This document shows, piece after piece, positions 1 to 8,341 of a stretch of 64,000 nucleotides of DNA. Source of the DNA: Croceibacterium_B sp963783195. GTDB taxonomy: Bacteria; Pseudomonadota; Alphaproteobacteria; Sphingomonadales; Sphingomonadaceae. Made by a program: the position numbers and the translations under genes. The stretch's first letter is position 1. Every line of letters begins with the position of its first letter. The DNA lies in contig CAWAMV010000004.1 of the NCBI GenBank assembly GCA_963783195.1, forward strand, positions 2,170,001 to 2,234,000, given 5' to 3'. The notes beneath the pieces were generated by a model. The model was given only the letters and a program-made list of their open reading frames with translations. It did not search any database and was not told the origin of the DNA.

Positions 1-692
1 GCGGCAAGGTCGGCCTGGACCGAGCGCAGCTCGTTGCGCTGGTTCTCGATCTTGGCCGAGATGGCTTCGGTCCCGCCGACGAGGTCCGGGTGCTCGGTCT
101 CGAAGGAGAGGCGCTTCTGCTCGGCTTCCTCGAGTTGCTTGCTGCGCTCGGCCAGCTGCTGATCGAGGAACTCGAGCGTTTCGCGCATGTCGCCGCGCGA
201 ACCGCCGATATTGCTCTCGCGGAAAATGTCGATCATCCGCTGGGCGATGTCCTGCGCCAGCTGGGCGTTTTCGGCGTCCGACAGGTCGCTGCGGCCGCTG
301 GTGGCGGTGATCTCGAACAGGTTCTCGCCCTGCGCCAGGACGATGATCTTCTCGCCCAGCGCCTGGACCGCTCGTTCCATTTCGGCCGGCGTCGTGATCT
401 CGTCGCCGATGCGGGTCGAACGGACGACCTTTTCCAGGTTCACCGCGCTCTTGAGCGTCTGCTGGACCTGCTGGATTTCCTTTTCGCGGGTCGCCGCGCC
501 GATGCCGATCTGCTGCGCCAGCGCATCGTCGAGCTGGACGAAGATGCGGGTCTTGGAATCGTAGGCGTTGGGGATCATCGCGACGACGAACCACCCGAGC
601 AGGCACACGCCCCAGGCGACGCCGAGCGCCATCCAGCGCCGGTTCCAGACCGCCCAGAGTGCTTCGCGCGCCTCTTCGATGAGTGTGTTCAA
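1..692 (-). CDS. XrtA-system polysaccharide chain length determinant (Wzz/GumC-like), 3' end cut by window edge
   Basis: Only the first ~230 codons are present. The C-terminus runs off the left edge. The protein opens with a short cytoplasmic stretch and one membrane segment (about residues 22-39), followed by a long coiled-coil-prone periplasmic part, the layout of Wzz/GumC chain-length regulators of exopolysaccharide export. A TTG at 692-690 is the only plausible start, because an in-frame stop lies a few codons upstream with no ATG between. An AGGGG-like ribosome site sits about 10 bases before it. The gene follows the export lipoprotein at 727-1368 by 34 bases on the same strand, so the two are probably one operon. 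Assignment to the PEP-CTERM/XrtA subtype is inferred from sequence style and from the XrtA-linked enzymes at 1557-7126. XrtA itself is not in the window. Confidence 0.82.
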   Translation of the reverse strand, partial: MNTLIEEAREALWAVWNRRWMALGVAWGVCLLGWFVVAMIPNAYDSKTRIFVQLDDALAQQIGIGAATREKEIQQVQQTLKSAVNLEKVVRSTRIGDEITTPAEMERAVQALGEKIIVLAQGENLFEITATSGRSDLSDAENAQLAQDIAQRMIDIFRESNIGGSRGDMRETLEFLDQQLAERSKQLEEAEQKRLSFETEHPDLVGGTEAISAKIENQRNELRSVQADLA

Positions 693-726
693 GCGATGTG
701 CCCCCTGATCATCCCGTCATCCGGCC

Positions 727-1368
727 TCAGAACATCGATTCCGGGATGATGATCACGTCGCCGGGCTGCAGCATCACGTTCGCCTTGCTGTCGCCCTTCT
801 TGAGCAGGTCGGCCAACCGCAGGCCGTATTCGCGCTGGCGGCCGAGCTGCTTGTCGAAGCGGATCAGCTTGGCGCGGTTGCCACTGGCGAATTCGCTCAT
901 GCCGCCGACCGCGATCATCGCGTCGAGCACGGTCATGTTGGCGCGGTAGGGAATGCTCGCCGGCTTCTCGGTCGCGCCGACCACGCGGATCTGCTGGCTG
1001 AAGGTCCCGGCGAACTGGTTGACGATGACCGTCACCAGCGGCTCGGAGATGTACTGCGAAAGCTGGAGCCGGATATCCTCTGCCAGCATCGTCGGCGTCT
1101 TGCCGACCGCGGGCATGTCCTCGACCAGCGGCGTGGAGATGCGTCCGTCGGGCCGCACCTGGACCTGCGCACCCAGTTCGTCGTTGCGCCAGACGTGGAT
1201 GGTCAGCTGGTCGAGCGGGCCGATGATGTATTCCTCGCCCGGACCTTCCTGCATCGCCACGAAGCTCGCCGGGGCCAGCTGCGGGGCCGACGTCGTGCCG
1301 CATCCCGCCAACGCGAGGCAGGCGGTGGCACTGGCGGCAAGGAGGCGGGGAAGGCTGGTCTTACGCAT
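727..1368 (-). CDS. Polysaccharide export outer-membrane lipoprotein (Wza/EpsE type, XrtA-linked)
   Basis: The 213-residue protein starts with a lipoprotein signal peptide (basic MRKTSLPR, hydrophobic core, lipobox LAGC near residue 22). It then carries a Poly_export domain (IGPLDQLTIHVWRNDEL) and a SLBB-like second half ending in VMLQPGDVIIIPE, which is typical of Wza/GumB/EpsE proteins forming the outer-membrane channel for exopolysaccharide. The ATG at 1368 is chosen because the signal peptide begins there. The frame stays open upstream but gives no sensible N-terminus. The length is shorter than full Wza (~380 aa) and matches the short EpsE class found in PEP-CTERM loci. It lies directly upstream of the chain-length determinant, its usual partner. 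Confidence 0.88.
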   Translation of the reverse strand: MRKTSLPRLLAASATACLALAGCGTTSAPQLAPASFVAMQEGPGEEYIIGPLDQLTIHVWRNDELGAQVQVRPDGRISTPLVEDMPAVGKTPTMLAEDIRLQLSQYISEPLVTVIVNQFAGTFSQQIRVVGATEKPASIPYRANMTVLDAMIAVGGMSEFASGNRAKLIRFDKQLGRQREYGLRLADLLKKGDSKANVMLQPGDVIIIPESMF

Positions 1369-1556
1369 GTCTGCGTCCTCGAGTTGTTGCCGAGCGGCGC
1401 ACCGGGCGAAGCGACACGCCCGGCCCACGGCTCGTGGATCCGGCTCGCCTTGTCCCGGAAAAGGGTGAACATTGCGTTAGCCTTGCGGCCCGAAAGCGCC
1501 TGTTTCCGGGCTTTTGCGCAACCGCGTCCCGCTATGGGACAGCCCAGCGCGCGTTT
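1369..1556. other. Intergenic region with two small hairpins
   Basis: This 188-base gap lies between the PLP decarboxylase stop and the export lipoprotein start, both on the minus strand. It should hold the promoter for the export/chain-length pair. Two inverted repeats are visible: GCCCG 1488-1492 with CGGGC 1507-1511 (extended by AAA/TTT with one bulged base), and GTCCC 1526-1530 with GGGAC 1536-1540. The first is followed by TTTT only on the plus strand, where no gene ends, so neither is a convincing terminator for the decarboxylase. Confidence 0.35.
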
Positions 1557-2783
1557 CTAAACGAGGATCTCGCGCGCCGGCCCCTGGCCGAGAAACTGCG
1601 CCGGGCTGGCGCTGGCGCCATAGGCCCCGGCGCAGAACACCGCCACGAGATCGCCCACGTCGGCACGGGGCAGCAGGGCCGCGTCGGCCAGCCTGTCGAG
1701 CGGGGTGCACAGGCAGCCCACCACGTTGACCTCTTCGGCCGGCTCGGCAGCGAAGCGGCTGGCGATCGCGACCGGGTAGTTGCGGCGAACCACGGTGCCG
1801 AAGTTGCCCGAGGCGGCGAGCTGGTGATGCAGCCCGCCATCGGTCACGAGGTAGGTCGTGCCGTGGCTCTCCTTGCGGTCGACGATCCGGCACAGGTACA
1901 CCCCCGCCTCGCCGACCAGGTAGCGGCCAAGCTCGATGGCGAACTCGCACTCCGCCAGCTCATCGGGCAGGCGTGCGAAGCGTTCGGCCAGAACAGTGCC
2001 CGGAACACTCGGATCGAGCGCTTCATCCGCATGGAAATACGGGATCCCGAAGCCACCGCCCATGTTGAGATGCGGCAACGGAACGCCGATGTCGCGCGCC
2101 AGGTTCGCCGCCAGGTCGAGCACGTTGCCCTGCGTTTCGGCGATCGCCTCGGCGTCCAGAGACTGGCTCCCGGCGAAGATATGCAAGCCGCGCCACTCGG
2201 CCCCTGCGGCGATGATTTCTTTTGCCAGATCAGCGACTTGGTCTGAATCGACCCCGAACGGCTTGGCCCCGCCGCCCATCTTCATGCCCGAACCGCGCAG
2301 CTCGAAGTCGGGGTTTACCCTGATCGCCAGCCGCGGAGTGATGCCCTCGTCGTCCGCGATTCCCAAGGCCCGCCGGGCCTCGTTCACGGATTCGAGATTG
2401 AGCGTAACCCCTGCCCGAATCCCCGCCCGCAATTCGTCGTCCCGCTTGCCCGGCCCGGCAAAGCTGATCCGGTCGGCCGGGAGCCCCGCTGCCTCCGCCA
2501 TGCGCAGCTCGCCGCCCGAGGCAATGTCGAAACCGTCGACCAGGCCTGCCATGAGATCGAGGATAGGGCCGTAGGAATTTGCTTTTATGGCATAATGTAT
2601 TCTCAAGCGGTCCGGCATAGCGGCCCGCAACTGCGCCACCCGCGCACGGATCAGGTCGGCCGAATAAGCGAACAGGGGCGTCCCACCCGCCCTCTCGACC
2701 AATGCGCTCGCCGTGCATCCGCCGATGACCAGTTCGCCTTCGATCGCTTCGTAGCCGGCGGGGATCGGGCCAAGCGGCTTCAC
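1557..2783 (-). CDS. PLP-dependent decarboxylase, exosortase A system-associated (DAP/ornithine decarboxylase fold type III)
   Basis: The 408-residue protein belongs to the diaminopimelate/ornithine decarboxylase superfamily (alanine-racemase barrel then C-terminal beta domain). The Schiff-base lysine is in HYAIKAN (Lys67), the glycine-rich phosphate-binding loop is MGGGFGIPY, the active-site cysteine is in VGCLCTPLD, and the closing AYGAS motif is present. Wording throughout fits the XrtA-associated decarboxylase family (TIGR03099 type) rather than LysA, because it is not next to lysine genes and is coupled to the acyl-CoA ligase. Its ATG at 2783 overlaps the ligase stop by 4 bases, so the two are translationally coupled. 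The substrate is unknown. Decarboxylation of an amino acid or a carrier-bound amino acid is inference. Confidence 0.9.
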   Translation of the reverse strand: MKPLGPIPAGYEAIEGELVIGGCTASALVERAGGTPLFAYSADLIRARVAQLRAAMPDRLRIHYAIKANSYGPILDLMAGLVDGFDIASGGELRMAEAAGLPADRISFAGPGKRDDELRAGIRAGVTLNLESVNEARRALGIADDEGITPRLAIRVNPDFELRGSGMKMGGGAKPFGVDSDQVADLAKEIIAAGAEWRGLHIFAGSQSLDAEAIAETQGNVLDLAANLARDIGVPLPHLNMGGGFGIPYFHADEALDPSVPGTVLAERFARLPDELAECEFAIELGRYLVGEAGVYLCRIVDRKESHGTTYLVTDGGLHHQLAASGNFGTVVRRNYPVAIASRFAAEPAEEVNVVGCLCTPLDRLADAALLPRADVGDLVAVFCAGAYGASASPAQFLGQGPAREILV

Positions 2784-4342
2784 GCCGCTTCCTTCCGGCT
2801 CAGCTGCGCCTGAAGTGCGACGCGGTCGATCTTGCCGTTCGGGTTGAGCGGCATCGCGTTCACCTGCAAGACATCCCTCGGCTGCATGAAATTGGGCAGA
2901 TCCCGCTTGAGCGCCGTGCGCAGCATCTCCTCGCTCGCCAGCCCGCGGACCACCAGGACCACCGCCTGCCCAAGCCGCTCGTCAGGCACGCCGATCGCCG
3001 CAACCTCGCTGACGAGCCCGGTCTCGAGGACGGCCTCTTCGATTTCCTGCGGGCTGATGCGATTGCCGGCGCTCTTGATCATGGCGTCACGCCGTCCGAC
3101 GAAATGCAACAGGCCCGCTGCATCGCGCACCACGCGGTCACCCGACCAGACGGCGGTTCCGCCATAGCGCGAGCCGTTCGGCGCGGGTTTGAAACGTTCC
3201 GCTGTCCGCCGCGCATCCTGCCAATAGCCCTGCGCCACGAGAGGGCCGCAATGGACGAGTTCCCCTTCCTCGCCATCCGCAGCGATCCGGCCGTTGTCAT
3301 TGATCACAAGAACCTCCGCAAAGGGGATCTCCTTGCCCATCGACGTCGGGTGCCCATCGACCAGCGACGGATCGAGATAGGTCGAGCGAAATGCCTCGGT
3401 TAGGCCGTACATCGGGAACAACAGTGCCCGCGGGAAGATCGCGCGCAGCTTCTTGACCAGGTCGACCGTCAGCGCGCCGCCGCTGTTGGTGAGCCGGCGC
3501 ATCGAGCCCACGGCCTCGGGTGACCAGGCGAGCTCGGTGAGCTGCACCCAGAGCGGCGGCACCGCCGCCAGCGTGGTGACGCCATGCTTCGCGCACGCTT
3601 TCGTAACGTCGCGCGGGGTCAGGTAATCGAGCGGCACCACGCGCCCGCCGGCGTACCACGTCGACAGCAGCTGGTTCTGGCCATAGTCGAACGATAGCGG
3701 CAACACGGCGAGCGTGACGTCGTCGTTTTTCAGGCCGAGGTAGCTCGCCACGCTGACTGCGCCGAGCCACATGTTGGCATGGCTCAGCATCACGCCCTTG
3801 GGCCGCCCGGTGGAACCGCTGGTGTAAAGGATCGCGGCAAGATCATCCGGGTCGCACCGCGAGGGCGGCAGCTGTTCGCCGGCTGCACTGAGGTCGAGCG
3901 CTGCGGCCTCGTCGAAGACCTCGCAATTGCTCGGTAAATCACCGTCCGCCAGCGTTTCCAGCCGCGCTTTCGTGCCGATGAGCACTTGTGCTCCGCTGTC
4001 GTCGAGAATGTGTGCGACCTGCGCGCGCTTGAGCAGCGGATTGATTGGCACGTGGACCAGTCCGGCTCGCGCTGCCGCCAATGGCAGAAGGCAGGTCAGT
4101 TCGCCCTTCGCCGCCCAGCTCGCAACGCGGGCGCCCGCCCCGTCTCTCTTCTCCTCGCCCACAGTGCTCCTGAGCCAGCCCGCCAGGCGGGCGACACGGG
4201 TTCTTAATTCATCGAAACTAAGGGTTTCCCCACGCAGGACGAGCGCCTGATCGCCGCCCCGCCCCGAAACGATTTGGCGTTCGGCAAGGTGGTCGAGCGG
4301 TCTGGTCGTCGGATCAGGGGGCACGGGATCGAGTTGCGACAT
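2780..4342 (-). CDS. Acyl-CoA ligase (AMP-forming), exosortase A system-associated
   Basis: The 520-residue enzyme of the ANL superfamily activates a carboxylic acid as acyl-AMP and then moves it to CoA or a carrier protein. The P-loop-like motif YTSGSTGRPKG lies at residues 173-183, a MYGLTEAF motif follows near the middle, then WSGDRV, and the catalytic lysine motif NPNGKID stands near the C-terminus. The start at 4342 (MSQLDPVPPDP) is chosen over an upstream ATG at 4414 because the upstream stretch would run into the divergent acyltransferase gene and looks non-coding. It is first in a two-gene unit with the decarboxylase and divergent from the N-acyltransferase, only 24 bases away, so a compact shared promoter region is expected. 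Matches the TIGR03098 type by sequence style; substrate unknown. Confidence 0.9.
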   Translation of the reverse strand: MSQLDPVPPDPTTRPLDHLAERQIVSGRGGDQALVLRGETLSFDELRTRVARLAGWLRSTVGEEKRDGAGARVASWAAKGELTCLLPLAAARAGLVHVPINPLLKRAQVAHILDDSGAQVLIGTKARLETLADGDLPSNCEVFDEAAALDLSAAGEQLPPSRCDPDDLAAILYTSGSTGRPKGVMLSHANMWLGAVSVASYLGLKNDDVTLAVLPLSFDYGQNQLLSTWYAGGRVVPLDYLTPRDVTKACAKHGVTTLAAVPPLWVQLTELAWSPEAVGSMRRLTNSGGALTVDLVKKLRAIFPRALLFPMYGLTEAFRSTYLDPSLVDGHPTSMGKEIPFAEVLVINDNGRIAADGEEGELVHCGPLVAQGYWQDARRTAERFKPAPNGSRYGGTAVWSGDRVVRDAAGLLHFVGRRDAMIKSAGNRISPQEIEEAVLETGLVSEVAAIGVPDERLGQAVVLVVRGLASEEMLRTALKRDLPNFMQPRDVLQVNAMPLNPNGKIDRVALQAQLSRKEAA

Positions 4343-4366
4343 CGGGGCTCCGCAAGAGGGGACGCA

Positions 4367-5359
4367 TTGACTGTGACGGCCATCAGCTATCACGACACGG
4401 TTAACGATGTGCAAGCCATAGACCTCGCGCCGCGGGGACCGTTTGGTCGTCTCGAATGGTACGCCGCGCTGGAGGGCAACGGCCGGGACCCGCTCTACGC
4501 CGTCGCCGAAGATGCGAGCGGCGGTGTCGTTTTCCCCCTCCAGCGCACCGGCAGACGGCTCGAAGCGCTGCTCAACTGGTATGCCTTTACCTGGCGTCCG
4601 CTCGGCACCGCATACGCTTCGGTCGACAGCCTATCGATCGCCCTCGCCCGCGATCTGGCGAGCAGGGCGTCGCACGTCGTTCTCGACCGGGTGCCGGACG
4701 AGGATGGCACGGCCCGCCAACTCGAGCGCGCCTTCGCGCGGTCTGGCTGGCTGGTGGTGCGCGAGCCGTGCGACACCAACCGCGTGCTCGAAGTCGCCGG
4801 CAGAACCTACGAAGAGTACCTCGCAGGGCGGCCGGGACAGGTGCGCACTACGTTGAAACGAAAAGCAAAAAAGGTCGAGATAGAAGTCTTCGACACGTTC
4901 GACCCGGAGACCTGGGCCGCATACGAGGACATCTACGCCCAGAGCTGGAAGCCCGAGGAAGGCGACCCTGCACTGCTTCGCCGCTTCGCCGAGGCCGAGG
5001 GTGCTGCGGGCCGAATCCGTCTGGCCGTGGCTCGGCACGAGGGCGCGGCGGTCGCGGCGCAATTCTGGACTGTCGAGGACGGTACGGCCTACATCCACAA
5101 GCTGGCACACCGCGAAAGCGCCAAGCCGCTCTCTCCCGGCACCACGCTGACCGCGGCCCTGATGAAGAAAGTCATCGATTCCGACGGCGTCGAATTCGTG
5201 GATTTCGGCACGGGAGACGACCCCTACAAGCGGGACTGGATGGAATCCGTGCGTCCGCGCTACCGCGTGCAGGCCTGGCGCAAGGGCGATCCGCGCAACT
5301 GGCCGGCGATCGGCAAGGCGAAACTTCGCACGCTTGTCTCGCATCGCGGCCAAGGCTAA
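4367..5359 (+). CDS. FemAB/GNAT-like N-acyltransferase, XrtA/PEP-CTERM-associated
   Basis: The 330-residue protein has the double-GNAT arrangement of the FemAB/Acetyltransf_6 class. Its C-terminal half shows the recognisable run RTTLKRKAKK, then AVARHEGAAVAAQFW, YIHKLAH and VEFVDFGTGDDPYK. Such enzymes transfer acyl or aminoacyl groups to amines. The TTG at 4367 is preferred because AGAGGGG sits 6-8 bases upstream; a GTG at 4373 is an alternative. The first gene of a plus-strand series with the acyl carrier protein (31 bases later) and two hydrolases, it diverges from the acyl-CoA ligase. A role in joining a ligase-activated acyl group to a decarboxylase-made amine is inference from the neighbourhood. 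Confidence 0.82.
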   Translation: MTVTAISYHDTVNDVQAIDLAPRGPFGRLEWYAALEGNGRDPLYAVAEDASGGVVFPLQRTGRRLEALLNWYAFTWRPLGTAYASVDSLSIALARDLASRASHVVLDRVPDEDGTARQLERAFARSGWLVVREPCDTNRVLEVAGRTYEEYLAGRPGQVRTTLKRKAKKVEIEVFDTFDPETWAAYEDIYAQSWKPEEGDPALLRRFAEAEGAAGRIRLAVARHEGAAVAAQFWTVEDGTAYIHKLAHRESAKPLSPGTTLTAALMKKVIDSDGVEFVDFGTGDDPYKRDWMESVRPRYRVQAWRKGDPRNWPAIGKAKLRTLVSHRGQG

Positions 5360-5390
5360 CGCCGCCATCACCTTGCCGACGGGAACCACG

Positions 5391-5682
5391 ATGAGCAGCG
5401 AACCTGCCCTCAACCACAGCCACAGCGGCGCCGACATGGTGCTGCGCCAGATCCTGCAGGACGTCCTCGGCCTCAGCGCCGACCGCGTGGCGCGGTTCGA
5501 TGAAGGCACTGGGCTTTTCGGTCACCTGCCCGAACTCGAATTCGATGGCGGTCGCCGGCCTGCTGACCGAGATCGAAGACCGGCTCGACATCGTGATCGA
5601 GGACGACGAGGTCGATGGCGAAATGCTGGAGACCTATGGCGCCCTGCTCGGCTTCGTGCAGTCGAAGCGCTACGACGGCTGA
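5391..5682 (+). pseudogene. Acyl carrier protein, XrtA-associated, broken by a +1 insertion at the phosphopantetheine site
   Basis: Reading from the ATG at 5391 gives a normal carrier-protein N-terminus (LRQILQDVLGLSADRVARF, then TGLFGHLPEL). The expected next motif is DSM, whose serine carries 4'-phosphopantetheine. The DNA reads GAACTCGAATTCGATGGCG at 5532-5550. Deleting one A at 5539/5540 gives E-L-D-S-M-A and continues to the end (LLTEIEDRLDIVIEDDEV ... SKRYDG), stopping at 5682. The repaired gene is 291 bases and 96 residues, normal for this family. As written, the frame instead runs on into the downstream hydrolase. The carrier would be the natural acceptor for the neighbouring AMP ligase. 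Probably an assembly error; true inactivation would disable the whole pathway. Confidence 0.8.
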
Positions 5683-5690
5683 GCGAGCCG

Positions 5691-6350
5691 GTGATTACCG
5701 GCTGGACCACTCCCGATGGCCGCGAGGAATACGCCCTCGCTTTCGACAGGAGCCGCGAGAGGCGATTGCTGGTCCTGCCCGCGTGGTTCGACGAATCGAA
5801 CAAGCTGCGCCACCAGACCGTCGAGGTCGTGCGACGGCTCGACGTCGCGGGTATCGATGCCTTCCTGCCCGATCTACCCGGCTGCAACGAGAGCGAGTCC
5901 GCGCTGGCGATCCAGACGCTGGAGGGCTGGCGCGCCGCTGCGCAATGCGGGGCGGATCATTTTCGGGCAACGCACGTATTCGCCCTTCGCGCCGGCGCTT
6001 TGCTGGCACCCGACCTGCCGGGCCTGCTTTACGCCCCGGTTGCAGGCGCACAGCTCCTGCGCGGTCTGCTGCGCGCCCGCATGATCGCGGCGCGCGAGGC
6101 CGGGAGGAATGAGTCGCGCGAGGACCTGTTGGCCCGCGGCAAACGCGAGGGGATAGAGCTCGGAGGTCACAGGCTCGGCGCAGCGATGATCGCATCGCTC
6201 GAAATTGCCGAGGAGCCGAACCGCGAAGGCCGTCGCGTCATCGCGCAGGGCGAGATCGGGGGCGGGTCGCCATGGCTGCGAGCCGAACCGGGTTTCGATC
6301 CGGCACAGGCCGATGCGCTGGCGGCGTCGATCGTGGCGCATCTCTCATGA
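5691..6350 (+). CDS. Alpha/beta hydrolase, exosortase A system-associated (type 2)
   Basis: The 219-residue protein starts with GTG at 5691, nine bases after the carrier-protein stop, with no better start in frame. The N-terminal half shows an alpha/beta-hydrolase core (RRLLVLPAWFDESNKLRHQ, then DAFLPDLPGCNES). The region where a GxSxG nucleophile elbow is expected reads FALRAGALLA, so a classical Ser nucleophile is not evident. This fits the XrtA-linked hydrolase 2 family (TIGR03101 type), which accompanies hydrolase 1. The ATG of hydrolase 1 overlaps its stop by 4 bases. Because of the insertion in the carrier-protein gene, this frame is also open back to 5391. Reaction unknown. Confidence 0.78.
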   Translation: MITGWTTPDGREEYALAFDRSRERRLLVLPAWFDESNKLRHQTVEVVRRLDVAGIDAFLPDLPGCNESESALAIQTLEGWRAAAQCGADHFRATHVFALRAGALLAPDLPGLLYAPVAGAQLLRGLLRARMIAAREAGRNESREDLLARGKREGIELGGHRLGAAMIASLEIAEEPNREGRRVIAQGEIGGGSPWLRAEPGFDPAQADALAASIVAHLS

Positions 6351-7126
6351 GCCGGCAGCACATCGGGTTCGACTGCGCCGGCGACAGGCTGGTCGGTACC
6401 CTCGACACAGCATCCGGCACGACGGGCCTCATCGTCGTCACCGGCGGCAACGAGACCCGCGCCGGAGCATTTTCGGGGCAGGCCGCCCTCGCCGCGAGGA
6501 TCGCCACAGCAGGCCATCCGGTGTTCCGCTTCGACCGCCGTGGCTGCGGGGACAGCGCGGGCGAGAACCGCGGCTTTCGCGGTTCCGAACAGGATATCGC
6601 CGCCGCGCTTTCCGCTTTCCGCAGCGCCTGCCCCGGCCTCGAACGCATCATCGGCTTCGGCAACTGCGACGCGGCGAGCGCGCTGATGCTGGCACGCGGC
6701 GCGGGGCTCGATGGACTCGTCCTCTCCAACCCGTGGACCTACGACGGCGAGGACGACAGCGATGCCGCTCCGCCCCCCGAAGCGATCCGCTCGCGCTATC
6801 TCGAAAAGCTCAGGAACCCGCGCGAGGTCTGGCGGCTGCTGTCGGGCGGCGTCGACCTGCGCAAGCTCGCCAGCGGACTGCGCTCGGCTGCATCGCCCAC
6901 CGCCACCGCGAGCGGGCTGGCGGCCGAGATGGAAGCGGGGCTTGCGGGATTCACCGGCACTGTTCGTTTTCTCGTCGCCGATCGCGACCGCACGGGACAG
7001 GCCTTCCTCGCCGCGCGGGACAAGGCCGACGAACGCATCGCCCGCTGTGCAGGCGCGGACCACGCCTATTCGGACGACGCCTCGCAGGCGTGGCTGCTGG
7101 AGCAGATCCTCGCCGCGCTAGCGTAG
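6347..7126 (+). CDS. Alpha/beta hydrolase, exosortase A system-associated (type 1)
   Basis: The 259-residue alpha/beta hydrolase starts at the ATG overlapping the previous stop (ATGA). Visible features are the oxyanion-side strand IVVTGGNETRAG, the strand/loop FRFDRRGCGDS, and the elbow IGFGNCDAASALM, where a cysteine stands at the nucleophile position, as is usual in the TIGR03100 family. An acidic/His end follows (FLVADRDR, then GADHAYSD). It pairs with hydrolase 2 and closes the plus-strand XrtA-linked series. Its last 9 bases overlap the convergent methyltransferase gene. Substrate unknown; release or trimming of a carrier-bound thioester is inference. Confidence 0.85.
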   Translation: MSRQHIGFDCAGDRLVGTLDTASGTTGLIVVTGGNETRAGAFSGQAALAARIATAGHPVFRFDRRGCGDSAGENRGFRGSEQDIAAALSAFRSACPGLERIIGFGNCDAASALMLARGAGLDGLVLSNPWTYDGEDDSDAAPPPEAIRSRYLEKLRNPREVWRLLSGGVDLRKLASGLRSAASPTATASGLAAEMEAGLAGFTGTVRFLVADRDRTGQAFLAARDKADERIARCAGADHAYSDDASQAWLLEQILAALA

Positions 7127-8341
7127 GAACAGGCTCGCGAGTTCCACGTGAGTCGACCAGCGGAATTGGCCCACCGGGCGCAATTCGGCGAGGCGATAGC
7201 CCGCCTCCGCCAGCAGTTTTGCATCGCGCGACCAGCTCGACGGGTTGCAGCTGACGTAGGCCACGCGCGGCACGCCGCTCGCGGCAATGTGCGCGACCTG
7301 CTCGCGCGCGCCGGCGCGAGGCGGATCGAGGACCAGACCGTCGAAACCCTTGAGCTCCTCGGCGCGCAGGGGATTGCGGAACAGGTCGCGGTGGACCGCT
7401 TCGACCGGCAGACGCGCGCGGTTGGCTGCCTTACGGCAGGCGAGGAATGCGTCCCGGGCGGCCTCGGCGGCGAGGACGCGGGTGTTACCTGCCAGCGCGA
7501 AGGCGAACGTCCCGAGGCCGGAGAACAGGTCGGCAACCTGCGCGCAGTCTCCCAGCCATTCGCGGACGGCAGAGGCCAGGACTCCTTCCCCATCTGCCGT
7601 CGCCTGGAGAAACGCCCCCGACGGAAAATCGACCGCGACGCCCGACAGCGTCACCGTCACCGGCTCGGGCTCCCAGAACGCCTCGGTGCCGTAGCCCTGG
7701 TCGAGCGACAGCCGCGCAAGACCCTGCGCGCGGCAGAAGTCGAGCAGCGCCTCGGTCTGTTCCAGGCCTTCCACGGCGAGGCCCTTGATGGCCACGTCCG
7801 GGCCCTTGTCGGTTCGCGCGAGTTCGATCGTCAGCGCGTATTTGCCGCGTCGCCCGGCCAGCAGTGCGCGAAGTGGCGCGACGAGCGCGAACAGCTCGGG
7901 CGAGAGAACGTAACACTCGGTGAGATCGATGACCTTGTGCGAGCCACCCTCGTTGAAGCCGACGAGCGGCCGTCCGCCGCCGTTTACCGCGCGCAGCGTG
8001 GCGCGGCGGCGTGTGCGCGGGGGTGAGAGATGAACCGGAGCCACCGTTTCCGGCGCCAGGCCCTGCCCTTCGGCGGCATGGACGACCCGGCCGCGCACGA
8101 AAGCGGCCAGCGCGCCTTCGTCGAGATGCTGAAGCTGGCAGCCGCCGCAGCGCGGGAAATGGCGGCACGGAGGCTGGGCGTGGTGGGGTCCCGGCACCAC
8201 GGCCCCGCTCGCCTCCACCCGGTCGCCCGGCGCTGCAAGCGGGACGTGCCGTCCGCTGGCCGTGACGCCGTCGCCCTTGGCGGCGACACGGAGAATTTCT
8301 TCGGCTTCTTGCGAAGTTTCGTTGGGTTCGCTGCGGCTCAC
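7118..8341 (-). CDS. 23S rRNA (uracil-C5)-methyltransferase family protein (RlmD/RumA-like)
   Basis: The 407-residue RNA m5U methyltransferase of the TrmA/RumA family has an N-terminal TRAM-like part, then the iron-sulfur cysteine cluster (PCRHFPRCGGCQLQHL, about residues 58-74, plus a later Cys in LTECYVL), then a SAM-binding Rossmann domain (DLFSGLGTFAFALA), the motif LDPPRAGA, and the catalytic Cys motif SCNPSSW near residue 365. These are the residues needed for transfer to C5 of uridine through a covalent adduct. The start is GTG at 8341, overlapping the nnr stop by 4 bases, so translation is probably coupled to nnr. Which 23S position it modifies cannot be told from sequence alone. Confidence 0.9.
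   Translation of the reverse strand: MSRSEPNETSQEAEEILRVAAKGDGVTASGRHVPLAAPGDRVEASGAVVPGPHHAQPPCRHFPRCGGCQLQHLDEGALAAFVRGRVVHAAEGQGLAPETVAPVHLSPPRTRRRATLRAVNGGGRPLVGFNEGGSHKVIDLTECYVLSPELFALVAPLRALLAGRRGKYALTIELARTDKGPDVAIKGLAVEGLEQTEALLDFCRAQGLARLSLDQGYGTEAFWEPEPVTVTLSGVAVDFPSGAFLQATADGEGVLASAVREWLGDCAQVADLFSGLGTFAFALAGNTRVLAAEAARDAFLACRKAANRARLPVEAVHRDLFRNPLRAEELKGFDGLVLDPPRAGAREQVAHIAASGVPRVAYVSCNPSSWSRDAKLLAEAGYRLAELRPVGQFRWSTHVELASLFLR

Noticed and set aside
1488..1511. Hairpin GCCCG...CGGGC followed by TTTT as a terminator.
   Set aside because: The T-run follows only on the plus strand, where no gene ends. The minus-strand decarboxylase transcript would have no T-run after it.
5391..6350. 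Programmed +1 frameshifting as a way to make the carrier protein.
   Set aside because: No slippery codon context, stop codon at the shift or stimulatory structure is evident, and identical one-base insertions occur in three unrelated genes of the window.
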